Positions 49,279 through 61,779 of a stretch of DNA of 64,000 nucleotides are shown here, in pieces. Location of the stretch: the NCBI GenBank assembly GCA_025642065.1, contig JAODUP010000156.1, forward strand, positions 1,465,001-1,529,000, given 5' to 3'. The stretch is from Paralvinella palmiformis (taxonomy: Eukaryota > Annelida > Polychaeta > Terebellida > Alvinellidae). A program made the translations under genes and the position numbers. Under the pieces are notes generated by a model that saw only the letters and a list, made by a program, of their open reading frames with translations, did no database searches and had not been told where the DNA came from. Numbering within the stretch: the first letter of the stretch is position 1; each line of letters opens with the position of its first letter.

Positions 49279-50262
49279 TACGCACATTTTACAAATAACT
49301 ATAGTTTTTAGTGTGTTGTTGCTATAGTGCTAAATCTACAAATTGTGTTGTGATTGCATAAACCGATGTTGTTACCATAACACTACCTTTAACTATGTTA
49401 ATTAGACGTTATTTACACATTCGTTATCAGTACCATCTTATTTTAACAATTTTCTTCAGAGATATGAAATATATCCCTTTTTTCTATCCATTTTATATGG
49501 ATCTTCATGATCGGCTCCTTCACAAAAATATATCTCCATTCATCAATTATTAATGTATTCGTCAATGTGTTTGTGAGCAGCCAATTGTTGGAATCAATCC
49601 CAATTCCTCCTAGAATGTAGGTCATCCCGTTCTCCTTAATCTCCCACGATCAAACATTGGCACGAAGACGTTCGATATACATTATGCTTCCAGGTGTGGT
49701 AATCATCTTATAATTCATGTTTAATGACAATACTACTTTAGTAAAGACGGATTTTTAACATAAATATTTCTTTCAATTATCACAAACTATTAGAATGGTT
49801 AGCTTACGTCTTGCATAAACCATCATGTATAAGATTGATCGATAGTCTCTGGAAGTAGGCAACATTAGCCTACGAGCTGCTCCGAATTTACTTTGCTTTA
49901 AGTAGTTTATTCTCCATTAAATTATATACTTATCTGTTTATTATTCAATAATGGAAGCGTTAGTTTATCCCGACATCACGGCTACACTCAAACCCCAGCT
50001 AGAAATTATTCATAATTTACGTTGCCTAAATATTCTTGAGATTCCGTGGAACATAGCCGTATAGGCAATCATGTGTAATTATTAAGAATTATTATTATGG
50101 TTATTATGTTTCGTTTTAAGCAAACTCATGGCAACAAATGTATATAACGACAATTGCATATGTTGCTTGTATAGTTGCGTTTATAGGAAATATAAGCTAA
50201 ACTAGTTTACTGCTTTAATTAAAGGTGTTCTCCCTAGTAAGTTAAATAAACGTTGTATGAAA
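48418..50262. other. Unassigned stretch at the centre of the C/LINE palindrome
   Basis: It contains an (AAT)n tract at 49223-49279. I found no gene or repeat match for the rest. Confidence 0.5.
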
Positions 50263-50320
50263 TACTGCTATGCAACATTGAAACTTTATGGTTCTAAAGT
50301 TTCAATGTTGCATAGCAGTA
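50263..50320. repeat. Perfect 26-bp inverted repeat with 6-base loop
   Basis: The left arm 50263-50288 starts TACTGCTATGCAACATTG. The right arm 50295-50320 is its exact reverse complement. The loop at 50289-50294 is TGGTTC. All 26 pairs match, in a region where repeats are otherwise diverged. It sits exactly at the 5' edge of the LINE alpha copy at 50290-52580. Confidence 0.95.
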
Positions 50321-52580
50321 TAAAGGTTTAGACAAATTTGTACGAGATATGGGACTTCAGTCATACACTTAATGAATTGCATGCAAATGTCATGAATGAA
50401 TATATCTTGGCAAATATATCTATGACATTTTCCTGGCATAACATCATGCAACAGGAAACAGCATGGATGGACAAAATTGCAGTGATGTTTTTTTTTTCCT
50501 GCAGGCAAAAACACAGATACTCATATAAATACATGCACAGAAAGTAACTTGATTTTGAACATTGTTCTAAATCATTTTTCACGGAGATCGAAATCTTTAA
50601 TGCAATTTAATTATTCTCGTGAATTAGTGATAATGCCCTTTACTTCATGACAACAAACACTGATGGAATTCTCAATAAGTGGAATTCTAGCATGCGAAAA
50701 GACTTGGCTGGAATAATTTCTTTTCGTAAAATAATTGTGTATTATTACACAAAATGGAATCGATCTTTTAATTTTTCATTCTCAATTAGATTAACATGCG
50801 CAACGTATTTTGAACAAAAGAAAGGGCTTTGATCATCAGCATTCGTTATTAGAACATAAAACTGCAGATACATGATCCTGTAAAACATACTTTAACTGAT
50901 TCCTATACAATTTAAAACCACTGAACAGTAGATAACCTGTGATGATTATTAAAATCTAATAGAAATATAAGTTGATTTTCTTGGATGTGAATGTTTGACT
51001 CACCTTTTGGTAGATTAGTATTTTTCTATAATATTTTAGAACGTCTAAGTGGAAAGTCATCTAATGCCAGTACGGAGACAAGGTTTGGAAAACAGCTGCC
51101 GTCCAAGTGTTATGAAAAAAACCGTTTCAAAACCTTGCTGTACGTGTCGTCGCATCAGACCGGGAATACGGCCTGTCTGAATGTTACTTTGTCTTATTAA
51201 ATGTGTTAGAATAACTGCTGCCAGCCTAAAAAATAAGTGATTTTCACAATAAACCTGGTATAAATAACAATAATCTTATTTCTTTAACTGACATATACTT
51301 ACAAATACTAATATTCTCTCATGATTTTAAATCTAAATCCATTAGTGTTATTGTGTGCTCTCGTCGTAGACAAACTAGGGATTTACTAGGGTATATTAAT
51401 TTCGTTATATATATGTTTCTTGTATGTTTTTCAGAGGTTTATGTTTCCTATATTAGTATATTCTGAATCTTGCTACCAGTTTTTATAACAGCCATAATTA
51501 ATAGATCAGTAACCGAGTCAATGATGTTGTTGTGTATGAAACGAGCCATCGTCACTTACTGATTAAGCCATCTGAGTTGGACAAGGAATATAGGGAGAAT
51601 TATCGACCTATTTCTAAACTTTCTTCCGTCTTCAACCTTGTTGAAAAATAGTACAACGGTATATAAAAGAACCCTTACAGCACAATGAACTCTATTTCGA
51701 TTATCAGTCTGTTCGTAACAGAAGGGAATCAACAAAAGCTGCACTCTTGGTTGTGTACGGGGACATTTCCGAGGCTCTTCATTAAGGATCCATCACTGTA
51801 TTACTTTAGCTGGATTCGTCAGCGGCCTTTATGTTAGTGAACCATCCGACACTACTAAAGTTCTTAAAACCTTTTAGGGGTCAAGGTTAATGTCTTTAAC
51901 CTGGATAAAGTCGTCAATCGCCGATGGAACTCAGTGCATTTGAATCGCGGATGAATAATCGACAGATCTTCATTTTGCTGTACCACCGGGATCCGCTTAA
52001 TATTAGCGAATTGTCGTGTATATCCTAAACCAGTTGGTTAAATAAATTAATGGCATAACATTACATTTTAATCTTATGCCGATAATATGTAAGTCTACAT
52101 GACCTTGAAGCCGAGTGAAAATGGGATGATATTTCATCTTTCACTGAATCCTTTATCTGGAAGAACTATGTCTCAACATGCTAAAATTGAATAAGGAAAA
52201 TAGCTAATTCGTTGTTTTCTTATCGAAACAGAATCGGACGAAAGCTGATATTAAGGAAGGATCCAGTAATATAAATTCTTCCATATCTGCGAGAAATCTG
52301 AAGAGCCACATAGTAATGTCCGGAGAGTAATTTCTCCTAGTATTAGCTTCCAGGCTGTGAACTAAGTTGCTAATTCAAATTATATTAATAGCAAGTAAAG
52401 AAATAGTTGGTAAGATTCTTAAAACCCATTTATTTCAATTAGCATATTTGTAATACATAAACTAGTGTATCTGTATATAAACTGTGTTCGTGGTGTATGA
52501 ACTTGGAACATGTTTTAATTATATTTTAAATATACAGCGCCTTAGAGTAATTCAATTTGAATAAGGCGCCATATAAGATA
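50290..52580 (+). pseudogene. LINE family alpha copy with 5' region, RT remnant and intact-looking 3' end
   Basis: 50280-51400 is the inverted match of 47340-46290. Examples are TATGTTCTAATAACGAATGC (46853 plus; inverted about 50856), TTAGATTTAAAATCATGAGA (46348; inverted about 51335) and AACACTTGGACGGC (46599; inverted about 51113). After the ORF2 start the endonuclease is deleted. RT pieces follow at 51490-52300: NRSVTESMMLLCMKRAIVT, DLFLNFLPSS, a damaged AVPPGSA near 51990 and a damaged active site near 52080. The C-terminal KILKTHLFQLAYL lies at about 52405-52445. The 3' end carries the stem GCGCCTTA (52539-52546) with TAAGGCGC (52562-52569) and is followed by TTG/TTA triplets. Confidence 0.83.
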
Positions 52581-52582
52581 TT

Positions 52583-52595
52583 GTTGCTGTTGTTG

Positions 52596-52650
<55 letters not shown>
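52583..52650. repeat. (TTG)n-(TTA)n tail microsatellite
   Basis: TTG then TTA triplets directly follow the LINE alpha 3' stem-loop. The copy at 63340 is also followed by TTA triplets, so the tail is probably part of how this LINE ends. Confidence 0.93.
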
Positions 52651-53729
52651 TTTTACTGTTACTTCTACTATTAGTATATGTTGAGACACAAGAAGCAATT
52701 TACGAATAAATTATGTATTTATCTATAAGAACCAGATCAATATAATCGACGGAATCTGGAAACATTTTCTCAAATAATCGTGATTTGTTTAGCACATTTT
52801 CCTTAAACTCATAATATAGACCAGTTCAGGATCGTGTCTTATTTTTGGTCTTATCGGTTGATGTGGCTTTGGGTTCCTCTTTGGTTACCTGGAATGAAAC
52901 TGTTTATTTTGAGAAATGTCCATCGCTTCTTTATTAAGTAAACTATGACATTTATATAAAATACTGAGATTACATTTGTATAATGTTTCGCTTGTTCGCA
53001 AACACACAAATCACAAACCGAAATCGATGCTATTTTATTTTATGATATCTTTTTTTTTAATAAGCATCATTTAGTTTATTAAAACCAGAACTCTAATTTG
53101 ACTATTTGGCATTATACAGACAGCTACATAACACCTCCAAATAAGAGAAAATAATTATAACAAAAAATCAATCAATACATCTAGCCATTGATATAACAAA
53201 CCCTGAACAAAACTGACGTGGCCGGTTTAGTTGAATAGAGGTGCCAAATAGTATGCCATGAATTATTTTAAAAACGTGTAGAGGTGTTTTGTATGGAAGT
53301 CATAGTTAGAGGAGAATATTACAGTTGATTCCGTTACCTGTATCTAATCTGAAAATAACTTAATGTGTTTACGGATCGAGTTAAGTCAGATGAATTCTTA
53401 TCAAACACCACTTGTCGGCTAAACATCTGACCTCTGTTCACTTGTTTATAAGGTCGTACGTAAATTCGTGACGAAATTAAATTGATTATTTTCGATGATA
53501 ATTAATAGATTGCAGCAAAAACACGACATATTTTGATTAACAAAACAGCAAGATTAACAAAATCGATAAGAGCGATTTAAATATATTCAAAATGTCATTC
53601 GTATTTCCAGATATGTAGCGATGTGGGTTTTTCAGTTTGGCTTTCTGTGTGTTTGAGGTTAAACTCAGCTTCACCAATTGATTTGGTTTTATGCAGAGTA
53701 GCTAGTTAACGGCAGGCGTGTTCTTAACC
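52651..53729. other. Unassigned AT-rich stretch
   Basis: No ORF above about 60 codons and no repeat match found. Confidence 0.5.
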
Positions 53730-54917
53730 CACAGTGATATCAAAATTTTAAATATGGATAACTCTATAGTAGGATTAAGAACCTAACTCCACTGTTAAAT
53801 CATTAAACCTATACAATGTCATTTAATAATATCACATACATGTATTCTTTGGACTAAATATATATTACTGATTTGGTGATGACGATGATGATAAACGATA
53901 GAAGAAATAAGTAGCTATTATTATGGTAAAAGTTCAGTAGCTGGTTAACCTTCCTTTTTATGGTCCAATCTATATGCTTCAACTTTCCAGTGGTGTAACC
54001 TTCTTTTACAGGTTAGCATTCTTAGACAAATCAACCTAAACTTTACTTTTGTTTAAAATATGAAAACTGATTTGCTCATTATAATGGCAACGATCAAGAA
54101 GCATGAAAGTAACCTAATCATGGCAGGAACGATAAGACAAGTATCTAGACTACTTCAGCTATACATCTTCTGCATCATTAGCATTATTAGTATAATATAT
54201 TATGTAGTTATTACGTGGAATATCACTATCATTTAAAGAATCTTCCGTAAGACCTTTAGCTGCGCTCTATGCTAGTGATATCAAGGTCTGTCTGTGAAGT
54301 ATTCTGCTAAGAAAACTAATGTCTATAGTACAATTTTGCCTCTATATTAAAAGCACCTATTGGCTAGTGTATATTGTCTTTTCATTTCGAGGATAATGAC
54401 ATTGCTATCCTCACGATTTGTAATAGTTTTCTCTAATCCAGATCACGTGAGGTTTGAAAGAGCTGCATGTGTATATGGTCCCTCCCATACTCTGCAAATC
54501 TGTTTTCCAGCTTGTACGTGTTCATTCCCCCCTGATCCTATTTACACGCTCACTCCTTATGCTGGATTAATAGTCATATGTCAAATCGTCTTAGCATTGC
54601 AAAATATGAATCATAATTATGAGTTTAGGTTTATTTTGTCATCATCTAGTCTAACATCTGTTCCAGCACACGTTATTTGAATAAAATGACTATTTAATAT
54701 GGTTCCTCGTTCAGTAGTAACGATGCTTCGATGCTATTGGTGAGCCCCCCCCCCCGCAGATCAGCAGATCTTAAAATAGGCTTAGCCTATGTAATTATCT
54801 GTGGGATTTTGCAGTTAAAACCCTTCGATCTGGTTTTGTTATTTTCTTGGTTATCGTCTCTCTGTCAAATACGAATGTAATGAGGTTGAACAAAAGAATT
54901 ATTTACAATTGGTCTAT

Positions 54918-54961
<44 letters not shown>

Positions 54962-56440
54962 TCAGAGTATTGTAAATAATGTTTACCTATGCCAATGCAA
55001 TTAAGAATAATAACATAAACTGTAATCTTGATCAATAATATAGTAAATTATAATTTACGGTAAACATTTTAATAATTACTAAGTAAGTAATAGTCTTTGT
55101 CTAAAATTAAGCATTTAATAAACAAAAAAACGTTTTGTGTAATACAGTTCCCATTTGATTTATAGGGGAAATGTGTATGTTTTAAGAACTTGCTGCTAAA
55201 TGATTAAGTCACTAGGCATTATTATCCTTGAAAATAATTCATCGACAACATGAAAAATAGTAAGTGATTTTCAGTTATTGTTAAAGTATGCAGTTACGGC
55301 AAGACTTTATTTTGATAAAACCTGAGCGTGATGGAATTTAATTATTCCGTTTCAAACTTTAAAACAACACACTTTAGTTCAGGTAATTACTCATTCGGGC
55401 TGTTGTAGCTATATAAAACAATTTGGGTCTCTTCTCTCAGAATAATTAGAGTAAACAAAGTTGAATCGGAAGACATATTACTAATTTCTTTCAGTCGAGG
55501 ATTCCAGTATATTTGACAACACTACCAAAATCATCTTCATGATTTATGTTAGTGTATTATACAGAATATTGAGAATTGCGCATTTGCTTAAACCCAACAT
55601 TGCTAAATATATTTATTTCCATTCGATTCAAGAATTTAAAGGATTTCTGCACTTCAAGCTGATGGTATTCTATTACGTTGCACTGTATTTATAAACTAGT
55701 TAAATTCCATTCCGCGAGATAATATTCTGCAAATTTATGTACTTTAATACGAATTGAAGTGTTAAAAGAACGTTTGCAACGTAATGCACCAGAGATAAAG
55801 CGATATCAATTCTTTAGATAATGATGGTAATCGCACAAACGACTTGTATTTAACTTTTAACTTTAATATTTAAACTCCGTTTAAAACGGGTGTATTAAAA
55901 CCGGTTACTAGCAATAATCCTTCGTTTATTTGACCATTAAAATATTTCCCGACCAGTTTTATAATTCATCCATCAGCACAATAAATGTTGATTTGTCTTC
56001 ACGCTATTTCAAACTATATTGGCTGTTTGGTTCATTCAAACACAGATTGAAATGGCGTCAAATTCAGAAAACAAAGTATTCTTTATCTAATAGGAGTGTT
56101 GTACATGATGACATTTGAAAGTTTGTTACGGTGATCAAAATAAAGATTTGTTTGTTGGTGTGGAATTTAAATATTGGCACCATAAATGATATAATAACAA
56201 CATCTATGTTTTTGCCCAGCTCTCTTTACCTACTACGAGAAACTAGCTCGCTCCCTCCCTTGGAATAAATTACAGTTGGGTGAATTATATATCATTTGTC
56301 TTATTGTTGTTCGATTCCCAATCTGATCATCGTGTACTTTAAAATTGTCACGATGTAAATAATTGACCTTTACGACACCAAACTCTGCTGCCTTTTTTTA
56401 GCAATTACACTCGATGCAAGACATTCCTTTGTCACCTTAT
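53730..56440 (+). repeat. Segmental duplication block C, copy 2
   Basis: 53730-56050 matches 44000-42400 inverted, and 56040-56440 matches 40830-41230 directly (anchors in those entries). Part of this copy, about 54360-54900, has no counterpart in copy 1 and includes an unrecognised 106-residue ORF (54360-54680) and a (TA)n tract at 54919-54958. Confidence 0.78.
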
Positions 56441-57292
56441 CCATGGATTAATCAGAAGACGTATTCCCAATAAATAGGAGCAAAATGTTCCGTAGGTCTA
56501 CCTTGTTGTGAATCTCGTCCCAATTATTGCAAGCCACAATTGAAAAGATGTACATTGTCCTAAGAGGTGGTGATGGTACTGTTAGAGTAGTTGCATTGAA
56601 AAATTAAAATTTTAATAATTCGTCTAATATAAATTTACAGACGAAACATGTATTCATCGTCACCGCTGTATGTACGATACAGGTACAGTTGTGGTTTGTC
56701 TAATTTAGTTTATGTATCACTATTTTTCATTTGCATTTGTTTTATTGGTATCTTTAATTCATTCTATATCTTACACAGATGTCGAGTACAGCTCATTAAT
56801 TTAACGATATTCACTTCTACACACTCAGATTGTTTCATATCTCAAGGATGTCATCTACTGAGAGAGGCAGGACACCAAAAGTAGCAGTAAAATGAAAAAT
56901 ACTCCTTACTCCTTACTGAGATGGACAATTGCAGTATATTAGCCATATTATCTGAAAAAGTGTAGCAATATATGAGTTTTCTTTTTCTTTTTAATTTCTT
57001 GGATCACTAACGCAACATTCTCCTAACATGCTTAAGCCAGTGGACTCTTTAGATATAAAGCCTTTAAACCTGTCTAATAGCATACCCGTTGGCTAATCAG
57101 CTTTCTAAAAGCATGGAAACTTAACCATCAGTTGCCATAGTAATACCTGTAACCAAATTACACAGGTACACGTACACGTAACTTCGTCTATATTTAGACA
57201 AATAAAATAAAAAGAAATGGGAAAAATACACCAATATTTTCTGGATAATTTCCGATAATTGGTCAGATTTGTCTACATGTATTTACTTGTGT
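56441..57292. other. Unassigned stretch
   Basis: The ORF 56648-56884 encodes a hydrophobic stretch (LVYVSLFFICICFIGIF) but has no recognised family. Nothing else is supported. Confidence 0.5.
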
Positions 57293-57382
57293 ATGTGTGT
57301 GTGTACGTGCGTGCGTGTATGTGCGTGCGTGTGTGCGTGCGTGTGTGTGTATGCATGTGGGTGGGTATGTGTGTGTGACTGT
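57293..57382. repeat. Imperfect (GT)n/(GC) repeat
   Basis: GT-rich run with GTGC and GTAC variants. The minus-strand ORF rich in HTHAR is its translation. Confidence 0.93.
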
Positions 57383-57558
57383 GCTATGAAGCTGACGTGT
57401 CTTTAATGCAGTTTGGAATGTAAACCATCTTAAAGGCAAAATCAATAACAAATAAGTCCAAGATTCCGAGGTCAATGTTGTTATTTCTGTTAGCAAATCT
57501 TATATAAGTCTTCAAGATACCAAACCTTACATTTATGATACCATCTTTGTCTGGCAAT

Positions 57559-57784
57559 CCTTTGGTGAATGGTGATGATGATGATGATGATGATTGATGT
57601 TTTACGGCCACTTTTGTGCACATGGCAGGCTAAATGGGCCGAGCGACCTCCAAAGGTAATGAGACGAAGTGAAAGACGAAACAACCTTCAGATATGCCCA
57701 CGCCGGGATTCGAACACGGGTGGTAGTGATCTGTGGTCCAACACGCTACCGCTAGACCACGGAGGCGCCCCCTTTGGTGAATGG
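57559..57784 (-). mobile_element. tRNA-derived SINE family 1, complete with target-site duplications
   Basis: The element proper is 57573-57770. Both flanks carry the same 14 bases CCTTTGGTGAATGG (57559-57572 and 57771-57784), an unmutated target-site duplication. On the minus strand the head starts at 57770 with GGGCGCCTCC, has an A-box-like GTGGTCTAGCGGTAGCG (57744-57760) and a B box GTTCGAATCCC (57705-57715). The body runs to AAAAGTGGCCGTAAAACATC and the tail is an (ATC)n run at 57573-57595. Length is 198 bases. Intact boxes and identical target duplications point to a recent insertion. The plus-strand ORF across it is a shadow. Confidence 0.93.
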
Positions 57785-57879
57785 AAGATCCAACAATGTT
57801 ATAAATGAAGACACCTCAGAGTAAAGAGGTTCACGCACAAACATTTCTAACTGATAAAACTGATCAAGTATTTATCTGG

Positions 57880-58860
57880 TATGTAGTACAATGCCAATCT
57901 CTGCCACCTATGATAATCATAATCGTCATTTTCTGGTATTCCAGTACACAGAACCCAGTTCATTTCCTGATTGTCAGAAAATAACGCCAAGATGTGCTAG
58001 GTAATTAACGAAAGATGCATTGATTCTTTTGAGTAACAATAAGCTGATCTGAAACAGATCATAGAAGTTGATTGATAATGAAGATCGTCTTCTTCGGCAG
58101 CGGAAGTAATTAATAAAATCCATAGTCACTCTGACGGCTAACTGACGACGAGACAGATTATCTGCACTTCATATATTGCTTAATAATTAGAAAACGATTC
58201 CTTTACGTGATTGTCTCATTGAATGAGTATAGACTGTCAAGACAGATGAGGTGGATTCAAATTTACTAATGGACTATTCAGAAAATTCAACTATAAATAC
58301 CAATAGAGAATTGTCAGATTGTACCTTTTTATCACACAGTGAAGCGATAATTATTTTTAGCACCGTCTTTGTTTAAATGCTAAAATAGTAACAGTTTTCC
58401 TTCTACTGTCAGTTACCTTACTAAACCACGATCGTCAGCAATCAATGCTATATACCTGATAGGTAAATATGCTAATAAACTGTGACCACACAAGTAATAA
58501 CAGCGTCGATTGTGGTTAGGATATCTTGAGTCAAAATTAGGATTGTTGTTAAAATACCTTCGGTCAAAATCAGGGTAATACAGATACTAATTTGACCCGA
58601 CTTTGGTCAGTACTTCTTATTTTAGGCTACAACGCCAAAGGTCACATCAATAAACTGTTAATGTTGTCTAGGACAAATTCTAAACGTTATACATGGCAGC
58701 GATATGTGTCTTTGCTGTTAGGAATCTAACCATAGAGTATTACGAGGGATTCTGTAGGTATTTTGGGACAACAAACCTGTATTCGCAAAATACACAATTC
58801 ATATCTTGTTAAATATACGTTATACAAACAGTATTCTATTTCTATTGCAAATTGTGAACG
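57880..58860 (-). repeat. Segmental repeat block D, copy 4 (inverted)
   Basis: Its reverse complement aligns with D2, D3 and D5 from TATAGTTAGCGTTCAC (about 58868 downward; D3 near 38206) through GACC..AGTCGGGTCAAATTA, GTGGTCACAGTTTATTAGC, CTATCAGGTATATAGC and CTGACAATCAGGAAATGAA to GCATTGTACTAC. It forms an inverted pair with D5. Confidence 0.75.
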
Positions 58861-58865
58861 CTAAC

Positions 58866-58874
58866 TATATATAT

Positions 58875-58944
<70 letters not shown>
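58866..58944. repeat. (TA)n microsatellite
   Basis: TA tract with one AATA break, followed by TAC/ACC triplets at 58964-59025. Confidence 0.95.
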
Positions 58945-58949
<5 letters not shown>

Positions 58950-59149
58950 TAGGTATATATTTTCTACTACTACTAATACTACCGCCACCAACACCACCAA
59001 CACAAATACCACCACCAATACCACACATAATGATACGATTTAATTCCTACTGTGCATTGCACATTAATAAAAAGAAGCAAATCTTCTCAACAATTGCATA
59101 TCAATATTTACATCCGCATAAAGATGCTTCAGGAAGACATAATGCGTTT

Positions 59150-59480
59150 GATTCGCTAAATTCCATACACACCGAACACATCTTTGCCAAGCAAAATAAA
59201 ACTTATTAATATATTCGTGTGATAAACTCCACGGGGCAGAGCCATAATGGCTTGTACACTAGGTATGAACGAGAAAATGTATAATATCGCTACTGCAACT
59301 ACCAAATTTAGACACGATATAATATGTTCTCATGTTGAGTTCACCAATAGCTTTATCGATTGCTTTACAATTTGAATCTGGTAAATGGCGCCATGATACA
59401 CAGATCGTCAGCATAACGAACACTACCCACATACACATTTCCGATATTACAACCTACAATAGCCAGTCATAAACGTTCAA
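59150..59480 (-). pseudogene. Reverse transcriptase fragment with YADD, separate LINE lineage
   Basis: The minus strand reads GCNIGNVYVGSVRYADDLCIMAP. The YADD codons are at 59404-59415. This context (GxxIG..Y.GsvxYADDlxxmaP) fits LINEs with the I/RTE/Tx-like active-site surroundings and differs from families alpha to delta in this window (YIDDTQLYIS). Downstream similarity decays in frame-shifted pieces toward 59170. The fragment is short, so the clade is uncertain. Confidence 0.65.
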
Positions 59481-59489
59481 AGAGTGCGT

Positions 59490-59490
<1 letters not shown>

Positions 59491-59569
<79 letters not shown>
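59491..59569. repeat. (TA)n microsatellite
   Basis: Uninterrupted TA tract just upstream (minus sense) of the RT fragment. Confidence 0.96.
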
Positions 59570-59654
59570 GAAATAATAAACGAGATAACATTCCACCTGC
59601 TTAACTCCATTTGTAACATCAAACAATTCGCCATAAATAACATTCCGTTTCAAT

Positions 59655-59659
59655 AATAA

Positions 59660-59731
<72 letters not shown>

Positions 59732-59745
59732 TAATAATAATAATA
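59655..59745. repeat. (AAT)n microsatellite
   Basis: AAT tract with single-base interruptions. The minus-strand poly-Ile ORF is its translation. Confidence 0.95.
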
Positions 59746-59879
59746 AAATTAATACAAGATGTATCCATATTCTGTTCAGGAAAGTGCAAGTTAATTAACA
59801 ATTGAAGGAAATTATAAAACATTTTACAAATAGTTCACACTGAAATATCTAAAGTTTACACAATGTCATCAATACCGTA

Positions 59880-61460
59880 TGTAATAAACTATACAGTACG
59901 AAGAAGGATATCATGTATCATCATTTGCGACTATTTACAATGTCGACTAAGTCATTAATTAAGACATATCCTGACCGATTTCCTCCAGAAATATATAGCA
60001 TATGGAGTGTTTACTCGGTTAGTGTTCACGACGTCCAATTACCAATTGAAATAGAGTACAATTGGTATAACTTATACTTAACAAGATGGGAGTAGTGTAC
60101 TGTACACGAATATCATAACACTCAAACAAGCTCTACCATTTCTCTGTGGTTATATTATTGACAGGAAAAGGGGAAATAGATCAAATGTTAGTAATTTTGT
60201 GCGTTTATAAAATTACCTATGACTTTAAGGTTTGTTAGCCATTAATGGTGAAACGTAATTCTGAGCTATTTACTGATCTAGATGACGCTGAAATAAAATA
60301 ACACCTAAAAAGGCGTTCCCTTTGTTAGATATTAATTAAATTCTTGCTAGCACGGTTCGGCATTAAGTCCATAGAACACATATCACTTTCTAGACACGAG
60401 TTTCAGCATTGCAGCCTAAAACAAAAAGTATTTGCCAAAGTCGAATTTAAATAGTTTGTTTATCAGCCTGATTTTCACCGAAAATATCCGAAGAACATTA
60501 TTATATTACGTCACAAACTACAATCACAGCTGTTATTATTTGCGCTCATATTATATTAGTGTTTATTGAGACATAAACACAGTGTGATCTTTATACACTT
60601 ATCGGGCATGGTATCATTTAGTATGTTTATGGTTATGTAGCAATAAAGAGATCGTCGGTAGAAACAAAATTATTAATATTTTCCAACCCGAACATATAGA
60701 GTTGGTACCGGTTCAAAGAAGCGTGATATTTATGACCATAAAAATGGCTATAAATAAATTTTAGCGTCCCTGCGGGGACGTTTACATTTAAAGTAGCAAA
60801 AGGAGACAGTCTGAAAATTGCCTACTGGCACGTATAATTCCAGTTTATGCAGTAACCCATTTGTGGATTTGAAGCCACCCATTATGGCTTGACAGTCCAC
60901 AACTAATCGATTATGCAATCAGGTTACCAATCATTTTTTTTTAATATATAAAGTGAAGATACTCTTTTTGGTCATCAGTTTTTAATTAGCCATCAGAATG
61001 AAGGATTGTATTATTTCCTGGTGCTAAGGAAACGTATTTCATCTCCATTGAGTTCATGTCAATCTATCCTCATCAGCTCTTTCATATCGATTTGCCTATT
61101 TTCGAAAGGCTCATTTCATCCTTGATTAATTGCCTATCACGTATCGAGGCTATTTTCTGACAATATTGACACGAACTTGACTTTGTGTAAATAAAAAGTA
61201 TCATTACAGTCGCGGGGAGAGATTGGCATTGCAGTACATACTAGATACCGACTTGATCATGGTGATAACAGGCCGCCACAATGAAATCGCATACAACATA
61301 TTATAGAGTAACATTAAATGATAAATATGTTCTTAATATTCATAACTACATAATAAATCTACAACTGTGAACGATTTTCAAGTTAAATGTAAAATTACTA
61401 TAAACAACAGCAGAAATAATTGTGTCTTAATGTGTCTATGCGTCATTTTGGGTGTTTGAT
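59880..61460 (+). repeat. Segmental repeat block D, copy 5
   Basis: Same orientation as D2 and D3. Anchors are TTAGTGTTCACGACGTCCAA (60019), CTATTTACTGATCTAGATGA (60268), CGGGCATGGTATCATTTAG (60602) and GGCATTGCAGTACATACTAGATA (61225 on, like D2 at 26221). The match to D2 runs on to about 61450, longer than with D3. Confidence 0.77.
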
Positions 61461-61489
61461 TTTGTGCAAACGTACATGGTTATTTTATA

Positions 61490-61569
<80 letters not shown>
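61490..61569. repeat. (ATT)n microsatellite
   Basis: About 26 ATT units, one of the longest pure triplet arrays here. Confidence 0.97.
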
Positions 61570-61570
<1 letters not shown>

Positions 61571-61779
61571 ACACCAGACTTTTATTCGCATCGAAATATA
61601 AATCACCAGTTGTTATAACATAATATTGAGTAATGGTCATGTGATATAAGTATTTAGACCAATCACAAAACAAGTATTAAGTATTGAGACCAATCATCAA
61701 TGAGTAACAAGTTTATTAGGAGGTGATGATATAGAATGGAATATTTAATCGTAATGTAACATATTTATGGTAGAGTTCA

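Noticed and set aside
54360..54680. 106-residue ORF with several Cys
   Set aside because: No family match, no signal peptide of normal form, and it is isolated in non-coding duplicated DNA.
57700..57770. tRNA gene on the minus strand
   Set aside because: A and B boxes are present but the fold is that of a SINE head: it continues into a conserved SINE body with tail and target duplications.
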